Assembly (NCBI GenBank): GCA_963663945.1
Contig: OY760687.1
Location: 3,844,001-3,908,000, forward strand
Direction: 5' to 3'
DNA length: 64,000 nt
Source: Bin87 sp963663945
GTDB lineage: Bacteria > Chloroflexota > Dehalococcoidia > Lucifugimonadales > UBA3495
Shown: positions 1 through 7,823 of the stretch, piece by piece
Position numbering within the stretch: the first letter of the stretch is position 1
Layout: every line of letters begins with the position of its first letter
Program-made: the position numbers and the translations under genes
The notes under the pieces: generated by a model
The model's input: the letters and a program-made list of their open reading frames with translations, nothing else
Databases searched by the model: none
What the model was told of the DNA's origin: nothing

Positions 1-498
1 CTGGTGAACAACGCGGGCATCTACCGGCAAGTCGGCATCGAGGACACCAGCGAAGAGCTTTGGGACAACATTTTCGACATCAACGCCAAGGGCGTTTTCC
101 TGGGCACCAAGGCCGCGATTCCCGAGATGCGGAAGGCCGGGGGTGGTTCGATCATCAACATTTCCAGCGTGGCCGGCCTGATCGGAAGCTGGCGGGCGCC
201 GGCCTACGGGGCCACCAAGGGAGCGGTGCGCCTGTTCACCAAGTCCACCGCCATCCAGTACGCCGCCGAGGGCATACGCTGTAACTCCGTGCACCCGGGC
301 ATCATCGAGACGCCGATGACTACGCCGACCCTGCTGCGGGACGATGCGGCACGGCAGGCGTCGCTGGACCGGACCCCCATCGGACGCGTTGGTCAGGCCG
401 AGGACGTGGCCTACGGCGTGCTGTTCCTGGCATCCGACGAGTCGTCATTCATGACGGGCAGCGAGCTGGTGATCGACGGCGGTCTGTTCGCCCAGTAG
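1..498 (+). CDS. SDR family oxidoreductase, 5' truncated by window edge
   Basis: This is the C-terminal two thirds of a classical short-chain dehydrogenase/reductase; the Rossmann GxxxGxG motif lies outside the window. Visible are the NNAG motif at the very start, the catalytic YxxxK (YGATK), and the usual C-terminal end with a TGSELVIDGG motif. The family reduces or oxidises small alcohols or ketones with NAD(P). Reading is open from base 1, so an internal GTG at base 4 is not taken as the start. It closely resembles the complete SDR at 1910-2656, for example in the shared KGVFLGTKAAIPEMR segment, so the two are probably tandem duplicates. The substrate cannot be told. Confidence 0.9.
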   Translation: MVNNAGIYRQVGIEDTSEELWDNIFDINAKGVFLGTKAAIPEMRKAGGGSIINISSVAGLIGSWRAPAYGATKGAVRLFTKSTAIQYAAEGIRCNSVHPGIIETPMTTPTLLRDDAARQASLDRTPIGRVGQAEDVAYGVLFLASDESSFMTGSELVIDGGLFAQ

Positions 499-528
499 CA
501 GACCGGTCGGCTGACACCGGGGGTCTCA

Positions 529-1119
529 TTGCCACTGAAGGGCGGCAATCTCGTCGTCTGGGCCGTGGCGGTCGGATTCGCGGTGTGTCTGCTGACCACC
601 TTGGCGCTGCCGAAACCCGCCCAGGCCTGCTCGTGCGCGCCTGCGGGGCCGCCGGCCGAAGCTCTTGCGGAGGCCGATGCCGTATTCGCCGGAAAAGTGA
701 CCGCCATCAAGCCCCTGGGCCATCCTCCGTTCCGGCTCTCATCGGCCGACCCGGTGGAGGTGGAGTTTCAGGTGAGCCGGGTCTGGAAAGGCCCTCGCCT
801 GGAAACAACGGTCATCGAGACCGAGTTGAGTGAAACATCGTGCGGGTACGAGTTCAAAAAGGGCGGAACGTACATCGTGTACGTCCACGACGGCAGAACC
901 GGGTTGTGCACCCGCACCTCGCCGGCCTGGAGAGCGTTCCAGGATCTCGTGGCGCTGGGCCCGGGATCGCGGCCGGAATCCGGCCCGACGACAAGTACCG
1001 GCAACGGAATGGTTTGCGGCGCGGCGGCGGGAAATGGCGGCCAGCGGATGGGGGTCGCCACCGTGGGATTGCTGGCAGGCGTTATAGCCTTGGGCATCCG
1101 ACGCCGGCCTCGCCTATAA
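529..1119 (+). CDS. Exported protein with netrin/TIMP-like domain and C-terminal membrane anchor
   Basis: 196 residues. An N-terminal signal peptide (hydrophobic stretch at about residues 8-25, then PAQA) is followed directly by a mature N-terminus CSCAP, the Cys-x-Cys arrangement typical of the NTR/TIMP fold. More cysteines follow (SCGYEF, GLCTRT), as expected for its disulfides. A Ser/Thr/Gly-rich linker leads to a C-terminal hydrophobic helix and an RRRPRL tail, like a sorting or anchor signal. The start is a TTG 30 bases after the previous stop, with only a weak G-rich ribosome site. In bacteria such domains are of unknown function; inhibition of metalloproteases is only an analogy. Confidence 0.75.
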   Translation: MPLKGGNLVVWAVAVGFAVCLLTTLALPKPAQACSCAPAGPPAEALAEADAVFAGKVTAIKPLGHPPFRLSSADPVEVEFQVSRVWKGPRLETTVIETELSETSCGYEFKKGGTYIVYVHDGRTGLCTRTSPAWRAFQDLVALGPGSRPESGPTTSTGNGMVCGAAAGNGGQRMGVATVGLLAGVIALGIRRRPRL

Positions 1120-1120
1120 T
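1115..1120 (+). promoter_or_regulatory. Candidate -10 box upstream of the Uma2 gene
   Basis: A perfect TATAAT overlaps the stop codon of the netrin-like gene and lies about 70 bases before the Uma2 ATG. A weak -35-like TTGGGC lies 19 bases upstream, so the -35 is poor. It would give the Uma2 gene its own transcript. Inferred from sequence only. Confidence 0.3.
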
Positions 1121-1188
1121 GAAGATGCGATAGGGCCGTCGGCAGCAGACCGTTGCTCATTCCTCCGGAGACATTGGGAGCTAATCCT

Positions 1189-1893
1189 ATGGTCAGCAAA
1201 CCCGCAAAAGTACAGGTTTCTTACGAGGATGAGGTTGATGACCTCACTATCGAATACCCATCCTCCGACGGTGAACCCATGGCTGAATCCGAGCGGCAGT
1301 ACACGCCTCTCACTGAAACGGTCTCCACGCTGCGTGTCCGCTACCACGAACGCGACGACGTGTACGTCGGTGGCGATATGCTGATCTACTACCGGATGAA
1401 TCGGAACGACGTCAGCGTCGCGCCCGATGTTTTCGCCGTCTTCGGCGTAACGGGGACCCATCCCCGGGATTCGTGGCTGGTTTGGCGTGAGGGTAAAGCG
1501 CCGGACTTTATCATGGAAATCGCTTCATCCGGCACCTGGCGGCGGGATGCTACTGAAAAGCGCCGCGTCTACGCCGACATGGGCGTAACGGAGTATGTGC
1601 GCTTCGATCCGACCGGAAACTACTTTGCGCCCGCGCTCGTAATGCAAACGCTGGAAGGGACGGACTACCGGGAGCAGTCCCTTACGACGGATAGCTCCGG
1701 CATCCTGCGCGCCCACAGCGCGGTGTTGGAGCTGGATCTCTGCGTAACGCCCGATTTGGAACTGCGCTTATACGACCCGGAGGCAGGGGAATGGCTGCGC
1801 ACCCATCAGGAGAGCGAGGCTGCCCGCCGAGTCGCCGAGGCCGAAAACGCCCGGCTCCGGGAGCAACTGGAACAACTGCGACAGCAATCATGA
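1189..1893 (+). CDS. Uma2 family (DUF820) putative endonuclease
   Basis: 234 residues from the ATG at 1189, which has a GGGAG ribosome site 7-8 bases upstream; an upstream in-frame TTG is less likely. The core contains the Uma2 PD-(D/E)xK-like pattern: a PDVFAV strand, then APDFIMEIAS and RRDATEKRRVYADMGVTEYVRFDP. The C-terminus is a charged coiled coil rich in Glu, Arg and Gln. Uma2 proteins are abundant in Chloroflexota and cyanobacteria, have a restriction-endonuclease-like fold, and mostly lack proven function. It sits between two paralogous SDR genes, 17 bases before the second, as if inserted between duplicates. Confidence 0.85.
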   Translation: MVSKPAKVQVSYEDEVDDLTIEYPSSDGEPMAESERQYTPLTETVSTLRVRYHERDDVYVGGDMLIYYRMNRNDVSVAPDVFAVFGVTGTHPRDSWLVWREGKAPDFIMEIASSGTWRRDATEKRRVYADMGVTEYVRFDPTGNYFAPALVMQTLEGTDYREQSLTTDSSGILRAHSAVLELDLCVTPDLELRLYDPEAGEWLRTHQESEAARRVAEAENARLREQLEQLRQQS

Positions 1894-1909
1894 CAGCGAG
1901 GCTACAACA

Positions 1910-2656
1910 ATGCGACTGGAAAACAAGGTGGCTTTCATCAGCGGCGGCGCCCGGGGCATGGGCGCCACCGAGGCGCGGATGTTCTCCGGCGAGGGATGCA
2001 AGGTGGTCATCGGCGACCTGCGGGACGAACTGGGACGACAGGTTGAGGCCGAGATCAACGAGTTGGGCGGCGAATGCCTGTTCGTTCACCTGGACGTGAC
2101 CGATGAGCAGTCCTGGAAGGACGGCATCGCGGCCGCGGTGGAGCAGTTCGGCAAGCTGGACATCCTGGTGAACAATGCCGGCGTATACATGCCGGAGCGC
2201 GTTGAGGACACCACGATGGAGAACTGGGACGTCACGATGAGCGTGAACGCGAAGGGCGTTTTCCTGGGCACCAAGGCGGCCATTCCCGAAATGCGGCGCA
2301 ACGGCGGCGGATCCATTGTGAACATCTCCAGCGTGGCCGGGCTGGTGGGCAACCACATCTCCTCGGCTTACACCGCCTCCAAGGGCGCGGTGCGGCTGTT
2401 CACCAAGTCCACGGCCATCCAGCATGCCGTTGACGGCATCCGCTGCAACAGCGTGCATCCCGGCACCATCGAGACCGACATGACGGCTGATCTGCTGGCC
2501 GCCGGCGGTCGCGAGGACCGGCTCAACCGGACCCCGCTGGGCCGGTTGGGCCAGGCCGAGGACATTGCCTACGGCGTGCTGTTCCTGGCGTCGGACGAGG
2601 CATCGTTTATGACCGGCAGCGAGTTGGTCATCGACGGCGGGCGGACGGCGATGTAG
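1910..2656 (+). CDS. SDR family NAD(P)-dependent oxidoreductase
   Basis: 248 residues, full length for a classical SDR. Cofactor motif GGARGMG at residues 12-18, NNAG at 88-91, catalytic Tyr154 and Lys158 (YTASK), and the C-terminal FMTGSELVIDGG segment are all present. Closest relative in the window is the truncated SDR at 1-498. The first position of the usual TGxxxGxG is Ser-Gly-Gly rather than Thr-Gly, a tolerated variant. Substrate unknown. Hydroxysteroid or 3-oxoacyl substrates are typical for this subgroup, but nothing here decides between them. Confidence 0.92.
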   Translation: MRLENKVAFISGGARGMGATEARMFSGEGCKVVIGDLRDELGRQVEAEINELGGECLFVHLDVTDEQSWKDGIAAAVEQFGKLDILVNNAGVYMPERVEDTTMENWDVTMSVNAKGVFLGTKAAIPEMRRNGGGSIVNISSVAGLVGNHISSAYTASKGAVRLFTKSTAIQHAVDGIRCNSVHPGTIETDMTADLLAAGGREDRLNRTPLGRLGQAEDIAYGVLFLASDEASFMTGSELVIDGGRTAM

Positions 2657-2684
2657 CTGCGGTAAGCCGGTTCCCAGGTTTGTA

Positions 2685-2770
2685 AGAAGCAGGACTCGCC
2701 GGATTACGGGGATTGTCCGGATACGGGATTTCCGACAGCGCGGAAATCCTGTCCCGATAAATCTGCTTCT
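2685..2770. repeat. Imperfect inverted repeat, diverged member of the GTCAGAATCAGG hairpin family
   Basis: AGAAGCAG at 2685-2692 pairs with CTGCTTCT at 2763-2770, enclosing ATTACGGGGATTGTCCGG-like text similar in pattern to the hairpins at 14.3, 40.4, 42.5 and 59.4 kb. It lies between the SDR and the ion channel and may also act as an RNA hairpin downstream of the SDR. Confidence 0.5.
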
Positions 2771-2796
2771 CGACCACACTGTTTTCGCATTAGTCC

Positions 2797-3666
2797 ATGG
2801 GGATATTTTCCGGCGGGTTTTCCCTGCTGCAGTGCCGTTTGCCCGACGCCCACCCCTACGTGCGTCTCCAGCATGCCGTTTTTCACGTGCTGGAGGCGGA
2901 CAGCGGCAGTGCGGCGCGGATAGTTGATTTCACCATCTTCGGGCTGGTGCTGTTCAGCGCGGTGAACCTTGCCATCGGCAACACCAAGCTGGAGTTCTTC
3001 TTCATCAGCGTGTTCGCCGCCGAGTACCTCATCCGGTTGTGGTGCATCGTCTGGCATCGCAACTACCGGCAGGGAGGATGGAAAAGCCGGCTGCGGTACG
3101 CCACCACCAACGCTGCGGCCATAATCGATTTCATCGCCATCTGGCCGACGCTGGCGGTGATGATCGTCTTCGGCGAGGTTGAGGTGCTGCCGATATTTCG
3201 GCTGGTGTCCCGCCTGATCATGACCGGAAGGCGCTTTCCCGCCATGCGCCTGATGGGACGGGTGATGATGCGGTCGGCGTCGCAGTTGATCAGCGTGCTG
3301 GTGACGTTGAGCGTGTTCTGGCTGGCCGCGGGCTATCTGATGCACTCGGCAGAAACGAATCTGCCCAACGGGAACCACGAGCAGTTCGGGTCCATCGGCG
3401 ATTCGCTGTGGGCTTCGGTGGTGATCCTGACCACGCTGCCGTCCCTGGAGGTGGTGCCGGGCACCATGGTTGGGCGGGTTATCGCCGGCTTCATCGCCCT
3501 CCTTGGCATCGGGCTGTTCGCGCTGCCGGCCGGCATCCTGACTTCCAATTTCATGGAGGCGTACCAGCAGGTGCGGGATAACGCGGGCAGGATAGAGTTG
3601 AGCACGTGCTGGGTGCTGAGCGCGGCGCAGCGGCGGCAGTCGCATTGGCCGCCGGCCCTGAGCTGA
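2797..3666 (+). CDS. Voltage-gated-type cation channel with non-canonical selectivity filter
   Basis: 289 residues with six predicted membrane segments in the order of a Kv-type channel: S1 near IVDFTIFGLVLFSAVNLAIG, S2, S3 (IIDFIAIWPTLAVMIVF), a weakly charged S4, S5, pore loop and S6 (GRVIAGFIALLGIGLFALPA). The S6 and the flanking VVPGTMVGR are typical of potassium channels. At residues 212-218, however, where TTVGYGD is expected, the sequence reads TTLPSLE. The protein may therefore not be potassium-selective or may be non-conducting. The start ATG at 2797 lacks a strong ribosome site. No partner gene is adjacent. Confidence 0.8.
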   Translation: MGIFSGGFSLLQCRLPDAHPYVRLQHAVFHVLEADSGSAARIVDFTIFGLVLFSAVNLAIGNTKLEFFFISVFAAEYLIRLWCIVWHRNYRQGGWKSRLRYATTNAAAIIDFIAIWPTLAVMIVFGEVEVLPIFRLVSRLIMTGRRFPAMRLMGRVMMRSASQLISVLVTLSVFWLAAGYLMHSAETNLPNGNHEQFGSIGDSLWASVVILTTLPSLEVVPGTMVGRVIAGFIALLGIGLFALPAGILTSNFMEAYQQVRDNAGRIELSTCWVLSAAQRRQSHWPPALS

Positions 3667-3719
3667 TCCCTCGTGCGCGGCGGCCAATCCGTGTGGGGCG
3701 CAATTCGGAGGCGTGACGT

Positions 3720-4640
3720 TCAGCGCAGTTCCCGGGGCAGCGTGAAGGTGATGTCCTCTTCGGCACCTTCCAGGAGGGTGACTTTTTCGGGCTTGAGTTC
3801 GGCTATCACTGCTTCCACCAGCACTTCCGGAGTGGATGCGCCGGAGGTTATGCCCGCCCGTTGGCATCCCACCAACCATTCGGGGTTGATTTCGGCCGGG
3901 CCGTTGATCAGGTAGGCCGGCGTGCCGTTGGCCTCGGCCACCTCGCGCAGCCGGTTGCAGTTTGACGAGTTCTGCGCGCCGATCACCAGCACCACGTCGA
4001 CCAGTCCAGCCATCTGGGTGACCGCGTCCTGGCGGTTGGTGGTCGCGTAGCAGATGTCGTTCCGCACCACGGCGCCGGGGAACCGTTCCTGGATGGCGCC
4101 GATGGCGTTGGCAGTGTCGCCCACTGAGAGGGTCGTCTGGGTGATGACGGCCACCTCGGTGTCGTCGGACCAGTCCAGGTCGGCGCTGACCTCCTGCTCC
4201 GACAGGGGCGCGGTATCGTTGATGAGCGTCATCGGAGCCTGCCCCATGGTTCCGCGGACCTCCTGGTGGCCCTGGTGCCCCACCAGAAGCACCCTCTTGC
4301 CTTCACGGTGGTACTTCTTGGCCTCGTTGTGCACCCGGGTCACCAGCGGGCACACTGCGTCGATCACCCGGAGGTTGCGTTCAGCCGCTTTCTCGAAATC
4401 CTCCGGAGGCGAGCCGTGCGCCGAGAACACCACCAGGGATCCGTCGGGGACCTCGTCCACCTCCTCGACGGTGATTGCCCCTTTTTGCTCCAACTCGGCG
4501 ACGACGTAGGGATTGTGCACGATCTGGTGTTTGACATAAACGGGAGGACCGAACCGCTCCAGGCATTCCTCGACGACATCGATAGCCCGCACCACGCCGG
4601 CGCAGAACCCTCTCGGGGAACTCAGTATAACTTCAACCAT
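3720..4640 (-). CDS. ispH: 4-hydroxy-3-methylbut-2-enyl diphosphate reductase (LytB/IspH)
   Basis: 306 residues from the ATG at 4640, chosen because GGGAGGA lies 8 bases upstream; a longer reading to 4700 adds 20 unconserved residues. This is the last enzyme of the MEP isoprenoid pathway, a [4Fe-4S] enzyme making IPP and DMAPP. Cluster cysteines are at 13 (GFCAGV), 97 (AVCPLV) and 197 (DICYAT), essentially the E. coli spacing. The HQEVRGTMGQ segment carrying the catalytic Glu and the C-terminal ITSGASTPEVLVEAVI are present. It stands alone, convergent with the channel gene, with no other MEP gene in the window. Confidence 0.97.
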   Translation of the reverse strand: MVEVILSSPRGFCAGVVRAIDVVEECLERFGPPVYVKHQIVHNPYVVAELEQKGAITVEEVDEVPDGSLVVFSAHGSPPEDFEKAAERNLRVIDAVCPLVTRVHNEAKKYHREGKRVLLVGHQGHQEVRGTMGQAPMTLINDTAPLSEQEVSADLDWSDDTEVAVITQTTLSVGDTANAIGAIQERFPGAVVRNDICYATTNRQDAVTQMAGLVDVVLVIGAQNSSNCNRLREVAEANGTPAYLINGPAEINPEWLVGCQRAGITSGASTPEVLVEAVIAELKPEKVTLLEGAEEDITFTLPRELR

Positions 4641-4746
4641 TTTGTAATCCTCCCGCAGCGCGTCATCGCCCCTGCGGCCCACGGTTCCTTGAATGCTCAT
4701 CCAGTAAATCCTGCTTATCTTTGCTCGTGTACGTTCGATATCGACC

Positions 4747-5922
4747 TTAGGCGTTGTCCGGTTCCCAACCCCAGGGTCGGGGCCCCCAGCCGGCTTCGAA
4801 CACCTCGCCCCGTTTCACCGACAGCACGGGGGTAACCGCCCGTTCCGAGTTCCGGCCGTTGCCCAGCACGTCGTAGACCACCCAGTCGCCGTCCTGGATG
4901 TCCAGCACCGAAACGTCCGCCTGCTTGCCGACCTCCAGGCTGCCCAAACGCTCCTCTTCACCGATCGCCCGCGCCGGGTTGATGGTGCACATCTCCACCA
5001 CGCGGTCGAGAGTGAACCCCATGGCCAGGAACCGGGTCATCATCTCGGTCATGCTGTGGACCGTGCGGACGCGGCCGGGCACGGTCAGGTCGGTGCTGAT
5101 GCAATGGGGTTCCACCCCCTGGTCGAGCACCCGCTCGCCGATGTCAAAGCTGAAGTTGGCGCGCCCGTGGGCGGTATCCAGCCAGACCCCGCGTTCGTGG
5201 GCTTCCCGCGCCTCGGGCACCAGGTTGCCGTCGCTGTCCAGCACGCCGCCCGGGTTGGCGGTGAAGAAGTGGGTGACGATGTCGCCCGGTTCCATGAGGG
5301 GAAGCAGATCCCGGATCACCTCGGCGGGATAGCGCTTTTCGGTGTCCCCGATGTGCACCATGAGCCGCACGCCGGCCTCGCGGGCCGCACGCTTGGCCAT
5401 GCGGGGCATCTCCATGCCCATGATCTCCAGGGCGGGCGAGACCATGCGGGCCTTGATACCGCGGATCGTGCCGTTGCTCTCTTCCACCACCTGAATCGTC
5501 CGCTCCAGGTCGATGCTGCTGGGCGAGAAGATGTCCGGCGTGGTGGCCAGGCCGGTGCGGCAGATGTGCAGGAAGGGGATCACCTCGGTGGCGTTGTTGG
5601 GGATGATGTGCGCCGGGAATCCACCGTAGGTGTCGCAGCCGCTGCTGCCAGCGTCCACCATGGTGGTGACGCCGGCGCGCACGCCGCCCACGTCGGCGTT
5701 GACGCCGTTGCCGTTCACGCCCTCGTACACGTGGGTGTGCAGGTCGATCAGTCCAGGGGTCACGTACTTTCCCCGCACCTCCACGACGCGGGAGGCTTCG
5801 TCCGCGGCGATGTCGGCGGCCACCGCGGCTATCTTGCCGTCGGATATTGCCACGTCGTAGGCGCCGTTCAGATTCTGGGTGGGGTCGATTACGGTGCCGC
5901 CTTTGATGAGCAGGTCGTACAT
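4747..5922 (-). CDS. Amidohydrolase/deacetylase family metallohydrolase (COG3964-like)
   Basis: 391 residues with the amidohydrolase beta-sandwich at the N-terminus (LLIKGGTVIDPT) and the metal motif DLHTHV. GIKAR is the likely carboxylated-lysine strand, with metal or active-site residues HIGD, THFF and STDLT, and a C-terminal NPARAIG segment. The length and order match the COG3964 group of dihydroorotase-like enzymes acting on cyclic amides or N-acyl amino acids; the true substrate is unknown. GGAGGG 9 bases upstream supports the start. It lies about 100 bases upstream of ispH on the same strand and may be co-transcribed with it. Confidence 0.9.
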   Translation of the reverse strand: MYDLLIKGGTVIDPTQNLNGAYDVAISDGKIAAVAADIAADEASRVVEVRGKYVTPGLIDLHTHVYEGVNGNGVNADVGGVRAGVTTMVDAGSSGCDTYGGFPAHIIPNNATEVIPFLHICRTGLATTPDIFSPSSIDLERTIQVVEESNGTIRGIKARMVSPALEIMGMEMPRMAKRAAREAGVRLMVHIGDTEKRYPAEVIRDLLPLMEPGDIVTHFFTANPGGVLDSDGNLVPEAREAHERGVWLDTAHGRANFSFDIGERVLDQGVEPHCISTDLTVPGRVRTVHSMTEMMTRFLAMGFTLDRVVEMCTINPARAIGEEERLGSLEVGKQADVSVLDIQDGDWVVYDVLGNGRNSERAVTPVLSVKRGEVFEAGWGPRPWGWEPDNA

Positions 5923-6202
5923 GGGCGGGTCCCTCCATGACGTGGGGTCAGTTGGTTGAAATACTGGGAAAGTACGCGGCCGCCTCGGCCGGTGCCAGCG
6001 TAGTCAGGGCAATCAATGGAGTCAAGCGAACGCGGGGACGTCGGCCACCGGCGCGGTGGGTTCAGATTGAACAGAGAAACGTCAGATCGCGGCGGCTCCA
6101 GTTCTCTTGAGAACCATGGGTGGAGGGCGCTTACCCTGACCGCGGCACACGGCAATGGCGCCCTGCCGCCGAAATCGCCGAGGGCAACGGGACCGCTTGT
6201 AG

Positions 6203-7576
6203 TTAGTCCGCCGCCGCCCCACGAGATGCGCCCAGGCCTTCCCGCTCGACTGCTGGCTCAGGCCTGCTATTGAGCCTATAAAAGGCGGTTAGCAGACTCC
6301 CACCCACCACAAACACCATGTAGACGTAGATGCACACGTTCTGCCAGAGGTACCCCATGTTCAGCCTTGCCATCGCCTCTTCGGCTGGGTAGCCCAAAGC
6401 GTTGAAATCGATGTCCCACGAATACAGCAGGTTGTGGTCAGGAAGTATGGATGGCAGTCCCGGCGCGAGATAAATCGCAAGTATGGCTGCGCCTCCGAGG
6501 GTGGTTGAGGATACCAACCAGGCCATCAGGGCGTAGAGGAAGAATCGCCGGTCCCGCTCTGGAGGATCAACGGCCGGATCTCGCAACACCAGCAATACGA
6601 TGAATGCCCCGGATAAAGCCGCCAGTTGGATGCCGAACTCGATCCACACGCCGATGTTTGAAAGGACGATGATGCTGAGATATACCAGCGCCGCCGAAGG
6701 CGCTACCACTGTAACCGCCCGTCGCAAGGGATCCGCTGCGGCACGGCGCGGGCCGTATTGCCAGTTCCAGAGCAGGTGGAATACCAGGGCGGCGGACGAC
6801 GAGATTATCAGGTTCACCAAGAGCGCCAGCATGTACGGGAACGGCTTCACAGCGAATTCGCCCAGAGTATAGAACCCGTAGATGTCCATCCGCGTCATGG
6901 CCGAAGCCAGTAGTTGAGCGCTCAGCAGAAAGAACAATGAAATGGAGAGGAATTCCCGGAGGTAATAGGGGCCGCGCATCTGCATGAATTTGTACGCCAG
7001 CATCAAACTCATGACTGACACGACGTAGATGGTGGGTAACCAAGGATCCATCAGACCCGCGGCCATCAATATGTAGCCACTGGCCAGGATGCATAACCCT
7101 GGCAGCAGGCAGCTAACGATGCTGAACCGTATCGCCTCCCGGATGCCCAGCGAGACTGCAATATTAGCAGGAGATTCCAACGCAGCCGCGGGGTTTGCCG
7201 CTGGCGTGTCCGATGGTACGCTCGTTGGAGCGTCGGATACCACGCCAGCCTCAGCGTGACGCGGCCGCCCTGAGGGACCGGTCTTGAACCCCGCCAGCGT
7301 CATCAACCCGTCGACCTCGGCCTCGGAAAGGTAGAGCGCTTTGCCGAACACTTCGATCCGTTGTTCATTGGGTCGGGTGACGCCCGATTCCCAGCGGGAA
7401 ACCATGGTATGGCTGGACCGGTCGGCGTACTGGCTGTCCACCGTCGCCATCCGCCGCAGCAATTCTTCCTGGGTCAGCCCCCGGTTTCCATTACCGGATG
7501 AAAATGCCTCACGGTAGGCTTTCATCAGGATGCCAACCTGGGTTGAGCGGGAGCGTTGTGTGTCACGGTCTGGCAT
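6203..7576 (-). CDS. XRE-type HTH domain fused to a polytopic membrane domain
   Basis: About 457 residues. Residues about 30-85 form a helix-turn-helix of the XRE/Cro type (LTQEELLRRM, then TMVSRWESGVTRP). A Pro/Ala-rich linker at about 105-135 precedes roughly eight hydrophobic helices to the C-terminus. No enzymatic motif is visible in the membrane part. A DNA-binding head on a membrane body suggests a membrane-tethered transcription regulator, but the ligand is unknown. The start is uncertain: ATG 7576 or GTG 7579, neither with a clear ribosome site. It is divergent from the gamma-glutamyltransferase, so that intergenic region may be its operator. Confidence 0.75.
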   Translation of the reverse strand: MPDRDTQRSRSTQVGILMKAYREAFSSGNGNRGLTQEELLRRMATVDSQYADRSSHTMVSRWESGVTRPNEQRIEVFGKALYLSEAEVDGLMTLAGFKTGPSGRPRHAEAGVVSDAPTSVPSDTPAANPAAALESPANIAVSLGIREAIRFSIVSCLLPGLCILASGYILMAAGLMDPWLPTIYVVSVMSLMLAYKFMQMRGPYYLREFLSISLFFLLSAQLLASAMTRMDIYGFYTLGEFAVKPFPYMLALLVNLIISSSAALVFHLLWNWQYGPRRAAADPLRRAVTVVAPSAALVYLSIIVLSNIGVWIEFGIQLAALSGAFIVLLVLRDPAVDPPERDRRFFLYALMAWLVSSTTLGGAAILAIYLAPGLPSILPDHNLLYSWDIDFNALGYPAEEAMARLNMGYLWQNVCIYVYMVFVVGGSLLTAFYRLNSRPEPAVEREGLGASRGAAAD

Positions 7577-7823
7577 CACGATGACCCGCGGGTGTGAATC
7601 TTATGACTTGCCGAGTGTCTTCGCACCGAGTCTAAGAACTTGTACGCATTGTATCCCGTTTGGTTCGACTTGTGGCAACATTTGCGGCAATCGCCGAAGC
7701 GGTTTCCGAGTAGGAAACGCCCGGGCTCACTTCAAACTGGCGGCCCTCATGCCGATGCCCTATACTGCCGACAGGCACAAAAGGCCACCGAATTCAAACG
7801 CGGCCCACGCCGCGGAGGGCACT

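Noticed and set aside
2704..3879. Long minus-strand reading frame (391 residues) opposite the ion channel
   Set aside because: His/Gln/Arg-rich composition without motifs; it is an antisense shadow of the channel gene and of the end of ispH.
5056..5940. Plus-strand frame opposite the COG3964 amidohydrolase
   Set aside because: Low-complexity Gly/Val/His translation antisense to a clearly conserved gene.
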